From: UBA1494_A sp963973975
GTDB taxonomy: Bacteria; Bacteroidota; Bacteroidia; Flavobacteriales_E; Vicingaceae
DNA: 64,000 nt
Assembly: GCA_963973975.1 (NCBI GenBank)
Contig: CAXBCF010000003.1
Location: 102,276 to 166,275, forward strand
Reading direction: 5' to 3'
How positions within the stretch are numbered: position 1 is the first letter of the stretch; each line of letters begins with the position of its first letter. The position numbers and the translations under genes are program-made. Under the pieces are notes generated by a model. The model worked only from the letters and a program-made list of their open reading frames with translations. It was not told the DNA's origin and made no database searches. Shown here one piece after another: positions 34,853 to 43,628 of this stretch.

Positions 34853-36412
34853 ATGAAATTCTTCGATAATATAAAAAGTGACCTACCCGCAAGTTTTATT
34901 GTTTTCTTTGTAGCCCTTCCTCTTTGTTTAGGAATCGCTTTAGCTAGTGGCGCTCCACTTTTTTCTGGAATTATTGCTGGAATAATCGGTGGAATTGTAG
35001 TTGGAGCAATTAGTGGATCTTCATTAGGAGTAAGTGGTCCGGCAGCTGGTTTGGCGGTCATTGTTCTAAACGCAATTCAAGAACTGGGAGCTTATGATAT
35101 ATTTTTATTAGCTGTAGTTATTGGAGGAATCATTCAATTAGTACTTGGCTTTGCAAAGGCCGGATTCATAGGTTACTTTTTTCCTTCCTCTGTTATTAAA
35201 GGGATGCTTTCAGGTATTGGCATTATTATAATTCTAAAAGAAATTCCTCATGCACTGGGTTATGATAAAGATTATGAAGGTGATTTAAATTTTATTCAAC
35301 CTGATGGTGAAAATACTTTTAGTACGTTAGTTACCATGTTGGATTACATTTCATTACCAGTAGTTGTAGTATCGGCAGTATCGCTACTTTTATTAATTTT
35401 TTGGGACAATGTATTAAGTAAAAAAGCAAAGATATTTACCATTATCCAAGGACCTATTGTAGCTGTTCTTTTTGGAATTTTTTATCAATTTGTATGTTCT
35501 AACTTTTTTCCTGAATGGGCTATTTCAGCAGAACACTTAGTGACAGTGCCTGTAACTGACGGTTTTTCTTCTTTTATAAACGAATTTACTTTACCTGATT
35601 TTAGTCAAATTGGCAATTATCAGGTTTATGTTCTCGGTGTTACCATTGCCATAGTAGCAAGTTTAGAAACCTTGTTAAGTGTTGAAGCCACCGATAAATT
35701 GGACCCTAAAAAACGGGTAACCCCTACCAATAGAGAATTAATTGCTCAGGGTTCAGGAAATATTCTTTCAGGTTTAATTGGTGGATTGCCAATCACTCAA
35801 GTAATTGTTAGAAGTTCAGCAAATATTCAATCAGGGGGTAAAACTAAATTGTCAGCGATAATTCATGGTTTCTTATTGCTTTTTTCTGTTATTTTAATAC
35901 CAAAAATATTAAATTACATTCCCTTAGGTGTCTTGGCAAGTGTGCTTTTTGTAGTCGGTTATAAATTAGCAAAGCCAAGTCTATTCAAAAAAATGTTCAA
36001 CCTGGGAATGGATCAATTTATTCCTTTTGTGATTACAATTTTAGGGATTGTCTTTACTGATTTATTGAAAGGTATTGGAATGGGTGTAGCAGTTACAATG
36101 TTTATGATTATTCGAAATAATTATAGAAACTCGCTTTTCATGCATAAAAAAGAGCAAAATAACGGAAATCCTCAAATAACGATGAGATTGGCAGAAGAAG
36201 TAACTTATTTAAACAAAGGTTCTATTCAAAAACAGCTTAGTCAATTAGAAGATGGGACAGATTTAACAATTGACATGAGAGGTTCTGTAAGAGTAGACTA
36301 TGATGTTTTTGAAATCATCGAAAACTTTAAAAACAACACAGCTAAAGATAAAAATATCGATGTAACAATATTAAGAGGAAAGACTTTAGATTACGTTACA
36401 GCTGATTATTAA
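34853..36412 (+). CDS. SulP-family inorganic anion transporter
   Basis: A 519-residue protein with 10-14 hydrophobic segments and SulP signatures: SDLPASFIVFFVALPLCLGI, GSSLGVSGPAAGLAVI, FPSSVIKGMLSGIGIIIILK, SLETLLSVEATDKLDP and GGLPITQVIVRSSANIQSGG. The C-terminus (about 445-519) is a STAS-like domain. The family moves bicarbonate, sulfate or other anions with Na+ or H+. The substrate cannot be read from sequence; bicarbonate is a common role in this group, but no carbonic anhydrase gene is adjacent. Confidence 0.92.
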   Translation: MKFFDNIKSDLPASFIVFFVALPLCLGIALASGAPLFSGIIAGIIGGIVVGAISGSSLGVSGPAAGLAVIVLNAIQELGAYDIFLLAVVIGGIIQLVLGFAKAGFIGYFFPSSVIKGMLSGIGIIIILKEIPHALGYDKDYEGDLNFIQPDGENTFSTLVTMLDYISLPVVVVSAVSLLLLIFWDNVLSKKAKIFTIIQGPIVAVLFGIFYQFVCSNFFPEWAISAEHLVTVPVTDGFSSFINEFTLPDFSQIGNYQVYVLGVTIAIVASLETLLSVEATDKLDPKKRVTPTNRELIAQGSGNILSGLIGGLPITQVIVRSSANIQSGGKTKLSAIIHGFLLLFSVILIPKILNYIPLGVLASVLFVVGYKLAKPSLFKKMFNLGMDQFIPFVITILGIVFTDLLKGIGMGVAVTMFMIIRNNYRNSLFMHKKEQNNGNPQITMRLAEEVTYLNKGSIQKQLSQLEDGTDLTIDMRGSVRVDYDVFEIIENFKNNTAKDKNIDVTILRGKTLDYVTADY

Positions 36413-36448
36413 TCTATATAGGATAATAATTATTATAGCTTTAAAAAG

Positions 36449-36488
36449 AAAGGGAGATGAACTACTAAATGTATTTTTCTCCCTTTTC
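36449..36488 (+). terminator. Terminator after the SulP gene, overlapping the end of the next gene
   Basis: AAAGGGAGA (36449-36457) pairs with TCTCCCTTT (36478-36486) and is followed by TTCT. Its right arm lies inside the last codons of the convergent guanylyltransferase gene. An AT palindrome, ATAATAATTATTAT, precedes it. Confidence 0.45.
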
Positions 36489-37544
36489 TAGTTTAATATC
36501 AGTTACAAATTCTTTAATTTTTTGCTCATCGCTTTTTTTGCAAACCAAAAGCGTGTCATTAGATTCAATAACAATATAGTCTTTTAAACCTTGAAGAACC
36601 ACTAGTTTTTCATTTGGAACACTTACAATGCACCCTTCAGATTCGTAAAGCATCACATTTTTACCAACGACTGCATTGTGCTTATCATCGTGTTTTAAAT
36701 GCGTATAAATTGAACCCCATGTTCCTAAGTCAGACCATCCAATATCTGCACTAATTACATAAACGTTCTCCGCTTTTTCCATTACACCGTAATCGATGCT
36801 AACGCTTTTACAAACTGCATAAATTTCATCGATTGCTTTGTTTTCTTCATTGGTATTGAAAGCAGCAGCTTTTTCTTGAAAAAGTGAGTCAATTTGCGGC
36901 AAATATTTTTTAAATGCTTCACTAATCGAAGAAATATTCCAAATAAACATTCCTGAATTCCAGCTAAAATCACCGCTTTCTAAAAACTGTTTGGCTAATT
37001 CTAAATCTGGTTTTTCAGTAAAGGTTTTAACTTTTTTAATTTCTGAATCACTGTTTTCTTCAAACTGAATGTATCCATAACCAGTGTCTGGTCTAGTTGG
37101 ACTAATTCCTAAAGTAACCAAAACATTATTTTTTTCAGTAAAGTCTAAAGCTGTTTGCATAACTTCAATAAACTTTTTCTCTTTCAAAATAAGGTGATCT
37201 GCAGGTGCTACAATAATATTGGCATTAGGGTTTTTCTTGGCAATTTTATAGTTTGCATAAGCAATACAAGGTGCTGTATTTCTTCGGTTTGGCTCACAAA
37301 TAACTTGTTCTTTCTTGATATCAAGCTGCTCCAAAACCAAATTTTTATATAAATCGTTGGTAACGATGTAAATGTTTTCTTTAGGTACTAAATTGGCTAT
37401 TCGATCAAAGGTTTGTTGAATCAAGGTTTGACCAGTTCCAAGAACATCAATAAATTGTTTAGGAAAATTCGTTCGACTCATTGGCCAAAATCGACTTCCA
37501 ATTCCTCCAGCCATAATTACGCAGTAATTATTTTCTTTCTTCAT
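36465..37544 (-). CDS. manC: Mannose-1-phosphate guanylyltransferase
   Basis: The enzyme forms GDP-mannose from mannose 1-phosphate and GTP for surface polysaccharide. The N-terminal signature is VIMAGGIGSRFWPMSRTNFP, followed by KQF; downstream are CEPNRRNTAPCIAYA, APADHLI, PDTGYGYI, FTEKPD and SWNSGMFIW. At 359 residues it has only the transferase domain, without the isomerase domain of bifunctional ManC/AlgA. A TATTTTTG element lies between it and the sprT-like stop. Confidence 0.94.
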   Translation of the reverse strand: MKKENNYCVIMAGGIGSRFWPMSRTNFPKQFIDVLGTGQTLIQQTFDRIANLVPKENIYIVTNDLYKNLVLEQLDIKKEQVICEPNRRNTAPCIAYANYKIAKKNPNANIIVAPADHLILKEKKFIEVMQTALDFTEKNNVLVTLGISPTRPDTGYGYIQFEENSDSEIKKVKTFTEKPDLELAKQFLESGDFSWNSGMFIWNISSISEAFKKYLPQIDSLFQEKAAAFNTNEENKAIDEIYAVCKSVSIDYGVMEKAENVYVISADIGWSDLGTWGSIYTHLKHDDKHNAVVGKNVMLYESEGCIVSVPNEKLVVLQGLKDYIVIESNDTLLVCKKSDEQKIKEFVTDIKLEKGEKYI

Positions 37545-37563
37545 GGTGTTTTAGTTTGATTTT

Positions 37564-37571
37564 CAAAAATA
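37564..37571 (-). promoter_or_regulatory. -7 element TATTTTTG for manC
   Basis: It matches TAnnTTTG 20 bases before the manC ATG and directly after the stop codon of the SprT-like gene. Confidence 0.35.
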
Positions 37572-38174
37572 CTACTTTAGGCGCTTAACTTTAGCATGAG
37601 CTGAAATCAAATAAGGTTTACCACTATTTTGATCCAAACACATATAGCGTGTTCTTCTTTTTTCACCCTTTTTAAAAACTCGTCCACGATTTAGAGCAAA
37701 ATATTCACCAAATTCGAGTTCATCTAAATGAGCTAATTCTTCTGCATTTACATCGTATTTTCTGAGTGCTTTATAAAGCTTTGGATCACTGCAACTGGAT
37801 GCTTTTGGACTTTTAGCATGTTGGTAAATTACTTCCAATAGATCTTTTGGTAAATCCACAGTTTGAGTTACAACTTCGAGAAGTTCTGTAAAGTCTTTTT
37901 GCCATTCTTTTCCGTGTGGTAAAGCATTTCTGCCATGTTCTATCCATGTTTTTACATGCGCTACTTCATGAGTTAGAGTAATTAAAAAGTGAAATTTATT
38001 TAAGTCACCGTTAACAGAAATTCTATGAGGCATGCCTTTAGATGATGGTCTGAAATCACCTAGCTTGCTTGCTCTGGTTTTACTGATTTTTAAATGAAAT
38101 TTGTATTCTTCGAACCAATTTAGCACAACTGGTATCGACTGCTCTGGCAGGTATTTGATGAGTATTTCTTCCAA
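37572..38174 (-). CDS. SprT-like zinc metalloprotein
   Basis: A 200-residue protein with the SprT zinc motif HEVAH (LITLTHEVAHVKTWIEHG), followed by the HGKEWQKDF ligand helix. Eukaryotic SPRTN cleaves DNA-protein crosslinks; bacterial SprT-like proteins are poorly characterised. The C-terminus has basic residues (GRVFKKGEKRRTRYMCLDQN) but no clear CxxC zinc ribbon. Three bases separate it from feoB, so it may be transcribed with the feo genes. Confidence 0.9.
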   Translation of the reverse strand: MEEILIKYLPEQSIPVVLNWFEEYKFHLKISKTRASKLGDFRPSSKGMPHRISVNGDLNKFHFLITLTHEVAHVKTWIEHGRNALPHGKEWQKDFTELLEVVTQTVDLPKDLLEVIYQHAKSPKASSCSDPKLYKALRKYDVNAEELAHLDELEFGEYFALNRGRVFKKGEKRRTRYMCLDQNSGKPYLISAHAKVKRLK

Positions 38175-38177
38175 TGC

Positions 38178-40145
38178 TTATGAAAATAGTTGATAAACGA
38201 GTAAACTTGAAAAATAGGCTAATAAGCCCATGTAAAGCAACTGTATAATTGGCCATTTCCACCCTCCTGTTTCTTTAACCACAATTGCAACTGTTGCCAT
38301 GCATTGCAATGCAAAGGCATAAAAAATTAATAGAGAATAGGCTGTAGCTTTGGTATAAACTTTTTCTCCTGATACAGTGTGAGTGGCGCGTTCCATTTTT
38401 TCTTTGATGGAAGCAGTATTATTTTCGTCTCCAACGCTATATAGTGTTGCCATAGTTCCAACAAATACTTCTCTGGCAGCAAAGGATGTAATAATTGCGA
38501 TTCCAATCTTCCAATCGAAACCTAGGGGACGGATAACTGGTTCCATAAATTTACCTAAATGACCGGCATAGGAAACTTCTAATTTTTCACTTGCCAACTG
38601 CTCGCTATTAACTGTTTGTTCTGAATTTTGATACTTCAGTTCTACTTGTTCCATTTGATCTCCTGGTCCGTAAGAAGACAAAATCCAAAGGATAATCGAA
38701 ACAGCTATGATGATTTTTCCTGCTTCAAATAAAAAAACTTTTACTTTATTGATAATGGTGAAGCCCACATTTTTCCATCTTGGTGTTCTGTAAATCGGTA
38801 GCTCCATGATGAAATTGGTTCTTTCTTTGGATTTAATCCAAAATTTCATAATCACAGCTGTTAGAAGAGCTGCAAAAAAGCCAATGAGGTACAATCCCAT
38901 CATTACCATTCCTTGTAAATTGAAACCAAAAAACTGCTTTTCAGCAGGGATAACCAATGCTATCAACAATGTGTAAACAGGAATTCTCGCTGAACAGCTA
39001 ATGAGTGGAGTTACAAAAATGGTCAATAAACGCTCTTTTTTATTGCTGATTGTTCTCGCACTCATAATGGCAGGGACAGCACAAGCCGCGCCTCCCAATA
39101 GAGGGATAATGGAACGTCCATTTAAACCAAATCTCTTGAGTAAATTATCTGTTAAGTAACTAACTCTAGCCAAATAGCCGCTGTCTTCTAAAATGGCTAT
39201 AAACATAAATAACAGAGCAATTTGAGGTATAAATACAATGATTCCTCCTAAACCAGCTAAAACTCCATCAACGATCAAATCATTGATAACTCCGTCAGGG
39301 AGAACGGTTGAAACAAAACTGCCAAACACTAAAAAACCATTTTCAATCCAGTCCATTGGATAGGTCGACCATGAAAAAATAGCTTGAAATATTAAAAATA
39401 GGATAAAAAGAAAAATGGCAAAACCCCAAACTGGATGCATTAAAATGCTGTCTATTTTTCGAGTGATTAAAGTGCTTTTAGATACACCACTTCTCTTGAC
39501 AGTCTTTGCAATAACTTGCTTTATTTTATCATAGCGGTTGATTGTATTTTCTAAAATATCTGCACCTTTTTCTGCATCAATAAATTTTTTATTTGATTTA
39601 AATTCATATTGTGAAATACTAGTTTTTAGTTCACTTAGACCCTTTCCAATCCTGCCATTCATAGGAATAATTGGAATGGAAAGTTCTTTTTCCAGACCTT
39701 TGACATCAATTGTAACATTGTTTCGATCAACAATGTCCATCATGTTTAAAACAAGTATAGTTGGATGGTTTAAATCAATTAATTGAGTGGTGAGAAGTAA
39801 GTTCTTTTTTAGATTAGAAGCATCTGCGATGACAACAATAATCTCCTTTTTATCGCTTCTATTGGAATCATTTAAATAATCAAAAGTTATTCGTTCATCT
39901 TCAGATTTTGGATCTAAACTGTATGTTCCAGGTAAATCAACAATTTCAACTTTTAGCTTGCCAAATAACTTGAAGTACCCAATTTTTTTTTCGACTGTTA
40001 CGCCAGGGAAATTTCCAACCCGTTGATTTAGCCCTGTTAGTGAATTAAATATGGTAGACTTACCAGAATTTGGATTGCCAACTAAGATTAAACGGATGGT
40101 TTCTTGATCAATAGCTTTCCAAGCTTGACTAGTTGACTCTATCAT
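38178..40145 (-). CDS. feoB: Ferrous iron transporter FeoB
   Basis: The N-terminal G domain has GNPNSGKS (23-30), the FPGVTVEKK switch, DLPGTYSL and LNMMD; the membrane part (about 250-655) has two gate regions with GLNGRSIIPLLGGAACAVPA and SCSARIPVYTLLIAL. It imports Fe2+ across the inner membrane. It overlaps feoA by 4 bases. Unlike some Bacteroidota FeoB proteins, FeoA is not fused to it. Confidence 0.97.
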   Translation of the reverse strand: MIESTSQAWKAIDQETIRLILVGNPNSGKSTIFNSLTGLNQRVGNFPGVTVEKKIGYFKLFGKLKVEIVDLPGTYSLDPKSEDERITFDYLNDSNRSDKKEIIVVIADASNLKKNLLLTTQLIDLNHPTILVLNMMDIVDRNNVTIDVKGLEKELSIPIIPMNGRIGKGLSELKTSISQYEFKSNKKFIDAEKGADILENTINRYDKIKQVIAKTVKRSGVSKSTLITRKIDSILMHPVWGFAIFLFILFLIFQAIFSWSTYPMDWIENGFLVFGSFVSTVLPDGVINDLIVDGVLAGLGGIIVFIPQIALLFMFIAILEDSGYLARVSYLTDNLLKRFGLNGRSIIPLLGGAACAVPAIMSARTISNKKERLLTIFVTPLISCSARIPVYTLLIALVIPAEKQFFGFNLQGMVMMGLYLIGFFAALLTAVIMKFWIKSKERTNFIMELPIYRTPRWKNVGFTIINKVKVFLFEAGKIIIAVSIILWILSSYGPGDQMEQVELKYQNSEQTVNSEQLASEKLEVSYAGHLGKFMEPVIRPLGFDWKIGIAIITSFAAREVFVGTMATLYSVGDENNTASIKEKMERATHTVSGEKVYTKATAYSLLIFYAFALQCMATVAIVVKETGGWKWPIIQLLYMGLLAYFSSLLVYQLFS

Positions 40146-40378
40146 AAATCTCCATTTTTTATCACTTGCATTTGCATTGCATCTGCTTTTCTTAAACTGA
40201 TAAAACTATCTTCAATACTGATTACAATTGGATCTCCAAATGGAGCAATTCTTTCGATGGTCAATTTTTCTCCAATCAAACAACCCATACTGAATAGTTG
40301 AATACTCAAATGGCGTTCAGCAATTTTACTCAGAATTACTTCGTCTCCTATTTTACAATCTGCTAGCGTTTTCTCCAA
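40142..40378 (-). CDS. feoA: FeoA iron transport accessory protein
   Basis: A 78-residue SH3-like FeoA protein (GDEVILSKIAERHLSIQLFS, then MGCLIGEKLTIERIAPFGDP and DSFISLRKADA). It supports FeoB activity through a cytoplasmic contact. It is translationally coupled to feoB via a 4-base overlap. A TATTTTTG promoter element lies 26 bases upstream. Confidence 0.95.
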   Translation of the reverse strand: MEKTLADCKIGDEVILSKIAERHLSIQLFSMGCLIGEKLTIERIAPFGDPIVISIEDSFISLRKADAMQMQVIKNGDL

Positions 40379-40404
40379 GTCTTATTTAGATTAGTTCTAA
40401 ATAG

Positions 40405-40412
40405 CAAAAATA
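40405..40412 (-). promoter_or_regulatory. -7 element TATTTTTG for feoAB
   Basis: It matches TAnnTTTG 26 bases upstream of the feoA start; a TTG on the minus strand lies about 24 bases further upstream. No convincing Fur box was seen. Confidence 0.4.
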
Positions 40413-40435
40413 AGGTTAAATGGCTAATTGTGAAA

Positions 40436-40603
40436 TCAACAATTTACTTTTGTGCTAAATTCGGAATCCTTTTTCCAACCAAAAGTTGGACAATCGCATT
40501 TTGCCTTCTTTTTTCTCGGTTTTTTATATCCTCTGTTGGCTGTTCCACACGCTAATGCAAAAGAAATTAATAAAATCCAACAGAAAATTTGGAAAGGTTT
40601 CAT
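40436..40603 (-). CDS. Small lipoprotein (55 residues), unrecognised
   Basis: Read on the minus strand, ATG at 40603 to TGA at 40436. The product starts MKPFQIFCWILLISFALACG, a signal peptide with lipobox ALAC|G (Cys19). The mature part is very basic (RGYKKPRKKKAKCDC), followed by PTFGWKKDSEFSTKVNC, with three further cysteines. It lies between the B12-dependent reductase and feoA, just upstream of the feoA promoter. A clean lipobox and a consistent reading frame support a real gene. Function unknown. Confidence 0.75.
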   Translation of the reverse strand: MKPFQIFCWILLISFALACGTANRGYKKPRKKKAKCDCPTFGWKKDSEFSTKVNC

Positions 40604-40620
40604 GTGGTAAACTTAAGCAC

Positions 40621-40668
40621 AAAAAAACCTCCTAAGTCTCAAATTAATTGAACAAATAGGAGGTTTTT
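40621..40668 (-). terminator. Terminator of the B12-dependent ribonucleotide reductase gene
   Basis: The stem AAAACCTCCTA / TAGGAGGTTTT, 11 perfect pairs, has a 22-base loop and is followed on the minus strand by TTT. It starts 20 bases after the stop codon at 40688. It is symmetrical enough to work in both directions. Confidence 0.8.
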
Positions 40669-40687
40669 ACACTCTGAATTCAAAACT

Positions 40688-43300
40688 TTAGCCACACTTA
40701 CTATATCCACAATCGGAACAAGTAAGACAACCTTCTTTAAACATTAAACCTTCAGAAGATCCACACTCTTGACATGCTTCTCCTTCTACTTTCGTTCCAT
40801 CTGGAATGTATCTTTTCAATGCACGAACTACACCGTTTTTCCAAGTATTTAAACTTTCATCACTCAAGTGTAGGTTTGCAACCATGTCTACTACAAAAGC
40901 AATTGGCATACCGTGACGCAATACTCCTGAAATTAGTTTTGCATAGTTCCAATATTCTTGGTTAAACGTTCTTGAAAGTCCTTCGATGGTAGTTTTATAA
41001 CCGTCTTTATCTTCATATTGGAAATCGTATCTTGATCTTCCATCGTCTGTTCTGCTACGAATTACCCAACCGCGATCCACTTGACCTAAAATGGCAAAAG
41101 AATCTTCGGCTCTACCAGTAAAAATCTCATATGGTCTGCCGTCGATTGTACCAACTACTGCAATCCATTTTTCTTGGTTATTATTGAATTTAACAATGTC
41201 TGCTTCAATAGATCTTGGTCTTTTAGGTGCATGTGTTTCAATGAATTGAGCAGCATTTTCTTTTTTACCTTTGTCATCATTGCTAACCAAAACGCCAGAT
41301 CGTGAACCATCGCGATAAACTGTAATTCCTTTACAACCACTTTCCCAACCGGTGATGTAGATTTTCCCAATCATTTCTTCAGAAATTTCTTCTGGTACAT
41401 TTACTGTTACACTAATAGAATGATCTACCCATTTTTGAACCGCGCCTTGCATTTTCACTTTGTTCACCCAGTTCACATCGTTTGCTGTAGCCTTGTAATA
41501 AGGAGATTGTTCAATAATTTTATTTAATTCAACTTCATCATAAGTTGCAACTGCTTGAACATCATAATCATTAATTTTCAACCAAGTTTTAAAGTTGTGG
41601 TGGAAAACATGGTATTCTTCCCAAGCATCTCCAACTTCATCAACAAAATCAACACGTACTTGCTTATCATTCGGGTTAACTTTTCTTCTTCTTTTGTAGG
41701 AAACCATAAATACTGGCTCAATACCAGACGTGGTTTGGGTCATGATGCTTGTAGTACCTGTTGGAGCAATGGTCAACAAAGCAATGTTTCTTCTACCGTA
41801 CTTCACCATGTCTTCGTACAAAGCCGGATCGGCATCTTTTATTCGATTAATCATTGGATTTCTTTCTTCACGAATTGAATCGTAAATAGGGAAAGAACCA
41901 CGATCTCTTGCCATTTCTACAGATGAACGATAAGCCTCAAGTGCTAAAGTTTTGTGAACTTTTACTGAGAAATCAAGTGCTTCGTCAGTACCGTAAGTTT
42001 TGCCTAATGCCGCAAGCATATCACCTTCGGCTGTAATTCCAACTCCGGTTCTTCTACCTTCCATACACTTTTGCTTGATCTTTTTCCAAAGGTTTAGTTC
42101 TGTTCTTTTAACATCAATAGCTTCAGGATCATCTTCGATTTTTTTAATGATGGCGTCAATTTTTTCCATTTCTAAATCAACAATGTCATCCATGATTCTT
42201 TGAGCATAGGCAGCATGCTTTTTAAATTTCTGCATGTTGAAGCTCGCTTCTGGAGTAAATGGATTTTCAACATAATTAAATAAGTTGATAGCCAATAACC
42301 TGCAACTGTCATAAGGACAAAGTGGAATTTCTCCACATGGGTTAGTAGATACGGTTTTGAAACCTAAATCAGCGTAGCAATCTGGAACGGATTCATTAAT
42401 TACAGTATCCCAAAATAAAATTCCAGGTTCTGCAGACTTCCATGCATTGTGAACAATTTTGTTCCATATATTTTTAGCATTTGCCTCTTTTTCGAAAGTT
42501 GGGTTACTGCTATCTACAGGGTATTGTTGTTTGAAAGGTTTGTCATCAACAACAGACTTCATAAAATCGTTGGTAATTTTTACAGAAACATTAGCACCAG
42601 TTACTTTAGTACCATCCATTTTTGCGTCAATAAATCCTTCAACATCAGGATGTTTTACTGAAACGCTCAACATTAAAGCACCTCTTCTTCCATCTTGTGC
42701 AACTTCTCTTGTTGAATTAGAATAGCGCTCCATAAAGGGAACAATTCCGGTAGAAGTTAATGCACTGTTCATAACAGGACTTCCTTTTGGGCGAATATGT
42801 GACAAATCGTGTCCAACACCACCTCTTCTTTTCATTAACTGAACTTGTTCTTCGTCAATTTTCATTACACCACCATAAGAGTCAGCCACGCCCTTATTTC
42901 CGATAACGAAACAGTTAGATAAAGATGCAATTTGGAATGGATTACCAATTCCTGTCATTGGGCCACCTTGTGGAACAATGTATTTAAAATCTTTTAGAAG
43001 GTCAAAAATTTCATCTTCCGATAAAGACATTGGATATTTCTTTTCTACTCGAGCAATTTCAGATGCCAGTCTTCTGTGCATATCATCTGGAGTTCTTTCA
43101 TAGATATTTCCAGCAGAATCTTTTAAGGCATATTTATTAAGCCAGACATTTGCTGCCAGGTCATCTCCCTTAAAATATTCAGTTGCACTTTTGACAACCT
43201 CATCATAGGAGTAGCTTGTCATTTTTTCTTTTTTTTCTGTGGTAGAACTTTTCATATCGTTCAATTCATCAATGGCTTGTTTTGTGGCTGTCTCTTTCAT
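40688..43300 (-). CDS. nrdJ: Adenosylcobalamin-dependent (class II) ribonucleotide reductase
   Basis: The enzyme reduces ribonucleotides to deoxyribonucleotides using B12 as the radical source. Characteristic segments are GNPFQIASLSNCFVIGNKG with the active-site cysteine, RRGGVGHDLSHIRPKGSPV, ISTNPCGEIPLCPYDSCRLL-type residues (here VSTNPCGEIPLCPYDSCRL), and APTGTTSIMTQTTSGIEPVF. The C-terminus ends in a zinc-ribbon-like CQECG and CLTCSDCGYSKCG that re-reduces the active site. The 870-residue length is normal. No other reductase class is present in the window. Confidence 0.96.
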   Translation of the reverse strand: MKETATKQAIDELNDMKSSTTEKKEKMTSYSYDEVVKSATEYFKGDDLAANVWLNKYALKDSAGNIYERTPDDMHRRLASEIARVEKKYPMSLSEDEIFDLLKDFKYIVPQGGPMTGIGNPFQIASLSNCFVIGNKGVADSYGGVMKIDEEQVQLMKRRGGVGHDLSHIRPKGSPVMNSALTSTGIVPFMERYSNSTREVAQDGRRGALMLSVSVKHPDVEGFIDAKMDGTKVTGANVSVKITNDFMKSVVDDKPFKQQYPVDSSNPTFEKEANAKNIWNKIVHNAWKSAEPGILFWDTVINESVPDCYADLGFKTVSTNPCGEIPLCPYDSCRLLAINLFNYVENPFTPEASFNMQKFKKHAAYAQRIMDDIVDLEMEKIDAIIKKIEDDPEAIDVKRTELNLWKKIKQKCMEGRRTGVGITAEGDMLAALGKTYGTDEALDFSVKVHKTLALEAYRSSVEMARDRGSFPIYDSIREERNPMINRIKDADPALYEDMVKYGRRNIALLTIAPTGTTSIMTQTTSGIEPVFMVSYKRRRKVNPNDKQVRVDFVDEVGDAWEEYHVFHHNFKTWLKINDYDVQAVATYDEVELNKIIEQSPYYKATANDVNWVNKVKMQGAVQKWVDHSISVTVNVPEEISEEMIGKIYITGWESGCKGITVYRDGSRSGVLVSNDDKGKKENAAQFIETHAPKRPRSIEADIVKFNNNQEKWIAVVGTIDGRPYEIFTGRAEDSFAILGQVDRGWVIRSRTDDGRSRYDFQYEDKDGYKTTIEGLSRTFNQEYWNYAKLISGVLRHGMPIAFVVDMVANLHLSDESLNTWKNGVVRALKRYIPDGTKVEGEACQECGSSEGLMFKEGCLTCSDCGYSKCG

Positions 43301-43333
43301 TTTCAGTTAATTGGATTTTAATTTCTATTGACA

Positions 43334-43354
43334 AGGTTAACTGTATATTAACCT
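43334..43354. promoter_or_regulatory. Inverted repeat AGGTTAA-N7-TTAACCT before nrdJ
   Basis: A perfect 7-base inverted repeat separated by 7 bases lies 34 bases upstream of the nrdJ start, overlapping the TAACCTTG promoter-like sequence on the minus strand. It has the size of a dimeric repressor site. The rest of 43301-43628 shows the hemA promoter and nothing else I can support; I see no cobalamin riboswitch. Confidence 0.4.
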
Positions 43355-43579
43355 CGACCAAGGTAGTAACTCATCGGACTTTTATTCAATTGAGTATTTT
43401 ACTTTTATCAACAAATCGACTATTTTTTTTAGGGTAGAATTGATGCGTTGTTCGCGCGATTAATGTCTTTTTTTTTCAACAATTTAATTTTTGGCAAGCT
43501 ATTTCGACTTTAATTTTATATTAAGCGAAAGCTAAATGAAGATAAATCAATCTTTCTAAAAACATAAATTTAAGACACA

Positions 43580-43606
43580 TTGATCGCTGCTTTGTGGTTA
43601 ATTTTG
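43580..43606 (+). promoter_or_regulatory. Promoter of the hem cluster (TTG-N16-TAATTTTG)
   Basis: TTG at 43580-43582 and TAATTTTG at 43599-43606 are 16 bases apart, close to the Bacteroidota pattern. The ATG at 43629 is 23 bases downstream. Confidence 0.4.
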
Positions 43607-43628
43607 TATAAAATGTAGCGAAGCCTTA

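Noticed and set aside
43301..43628. Cobalamin riboswitch upstream of the B12-dependent ribonucleotide reductase
   Set aside because: No B12-box-like conserved core or matching stem arrangement could be found in the 328-base gap.
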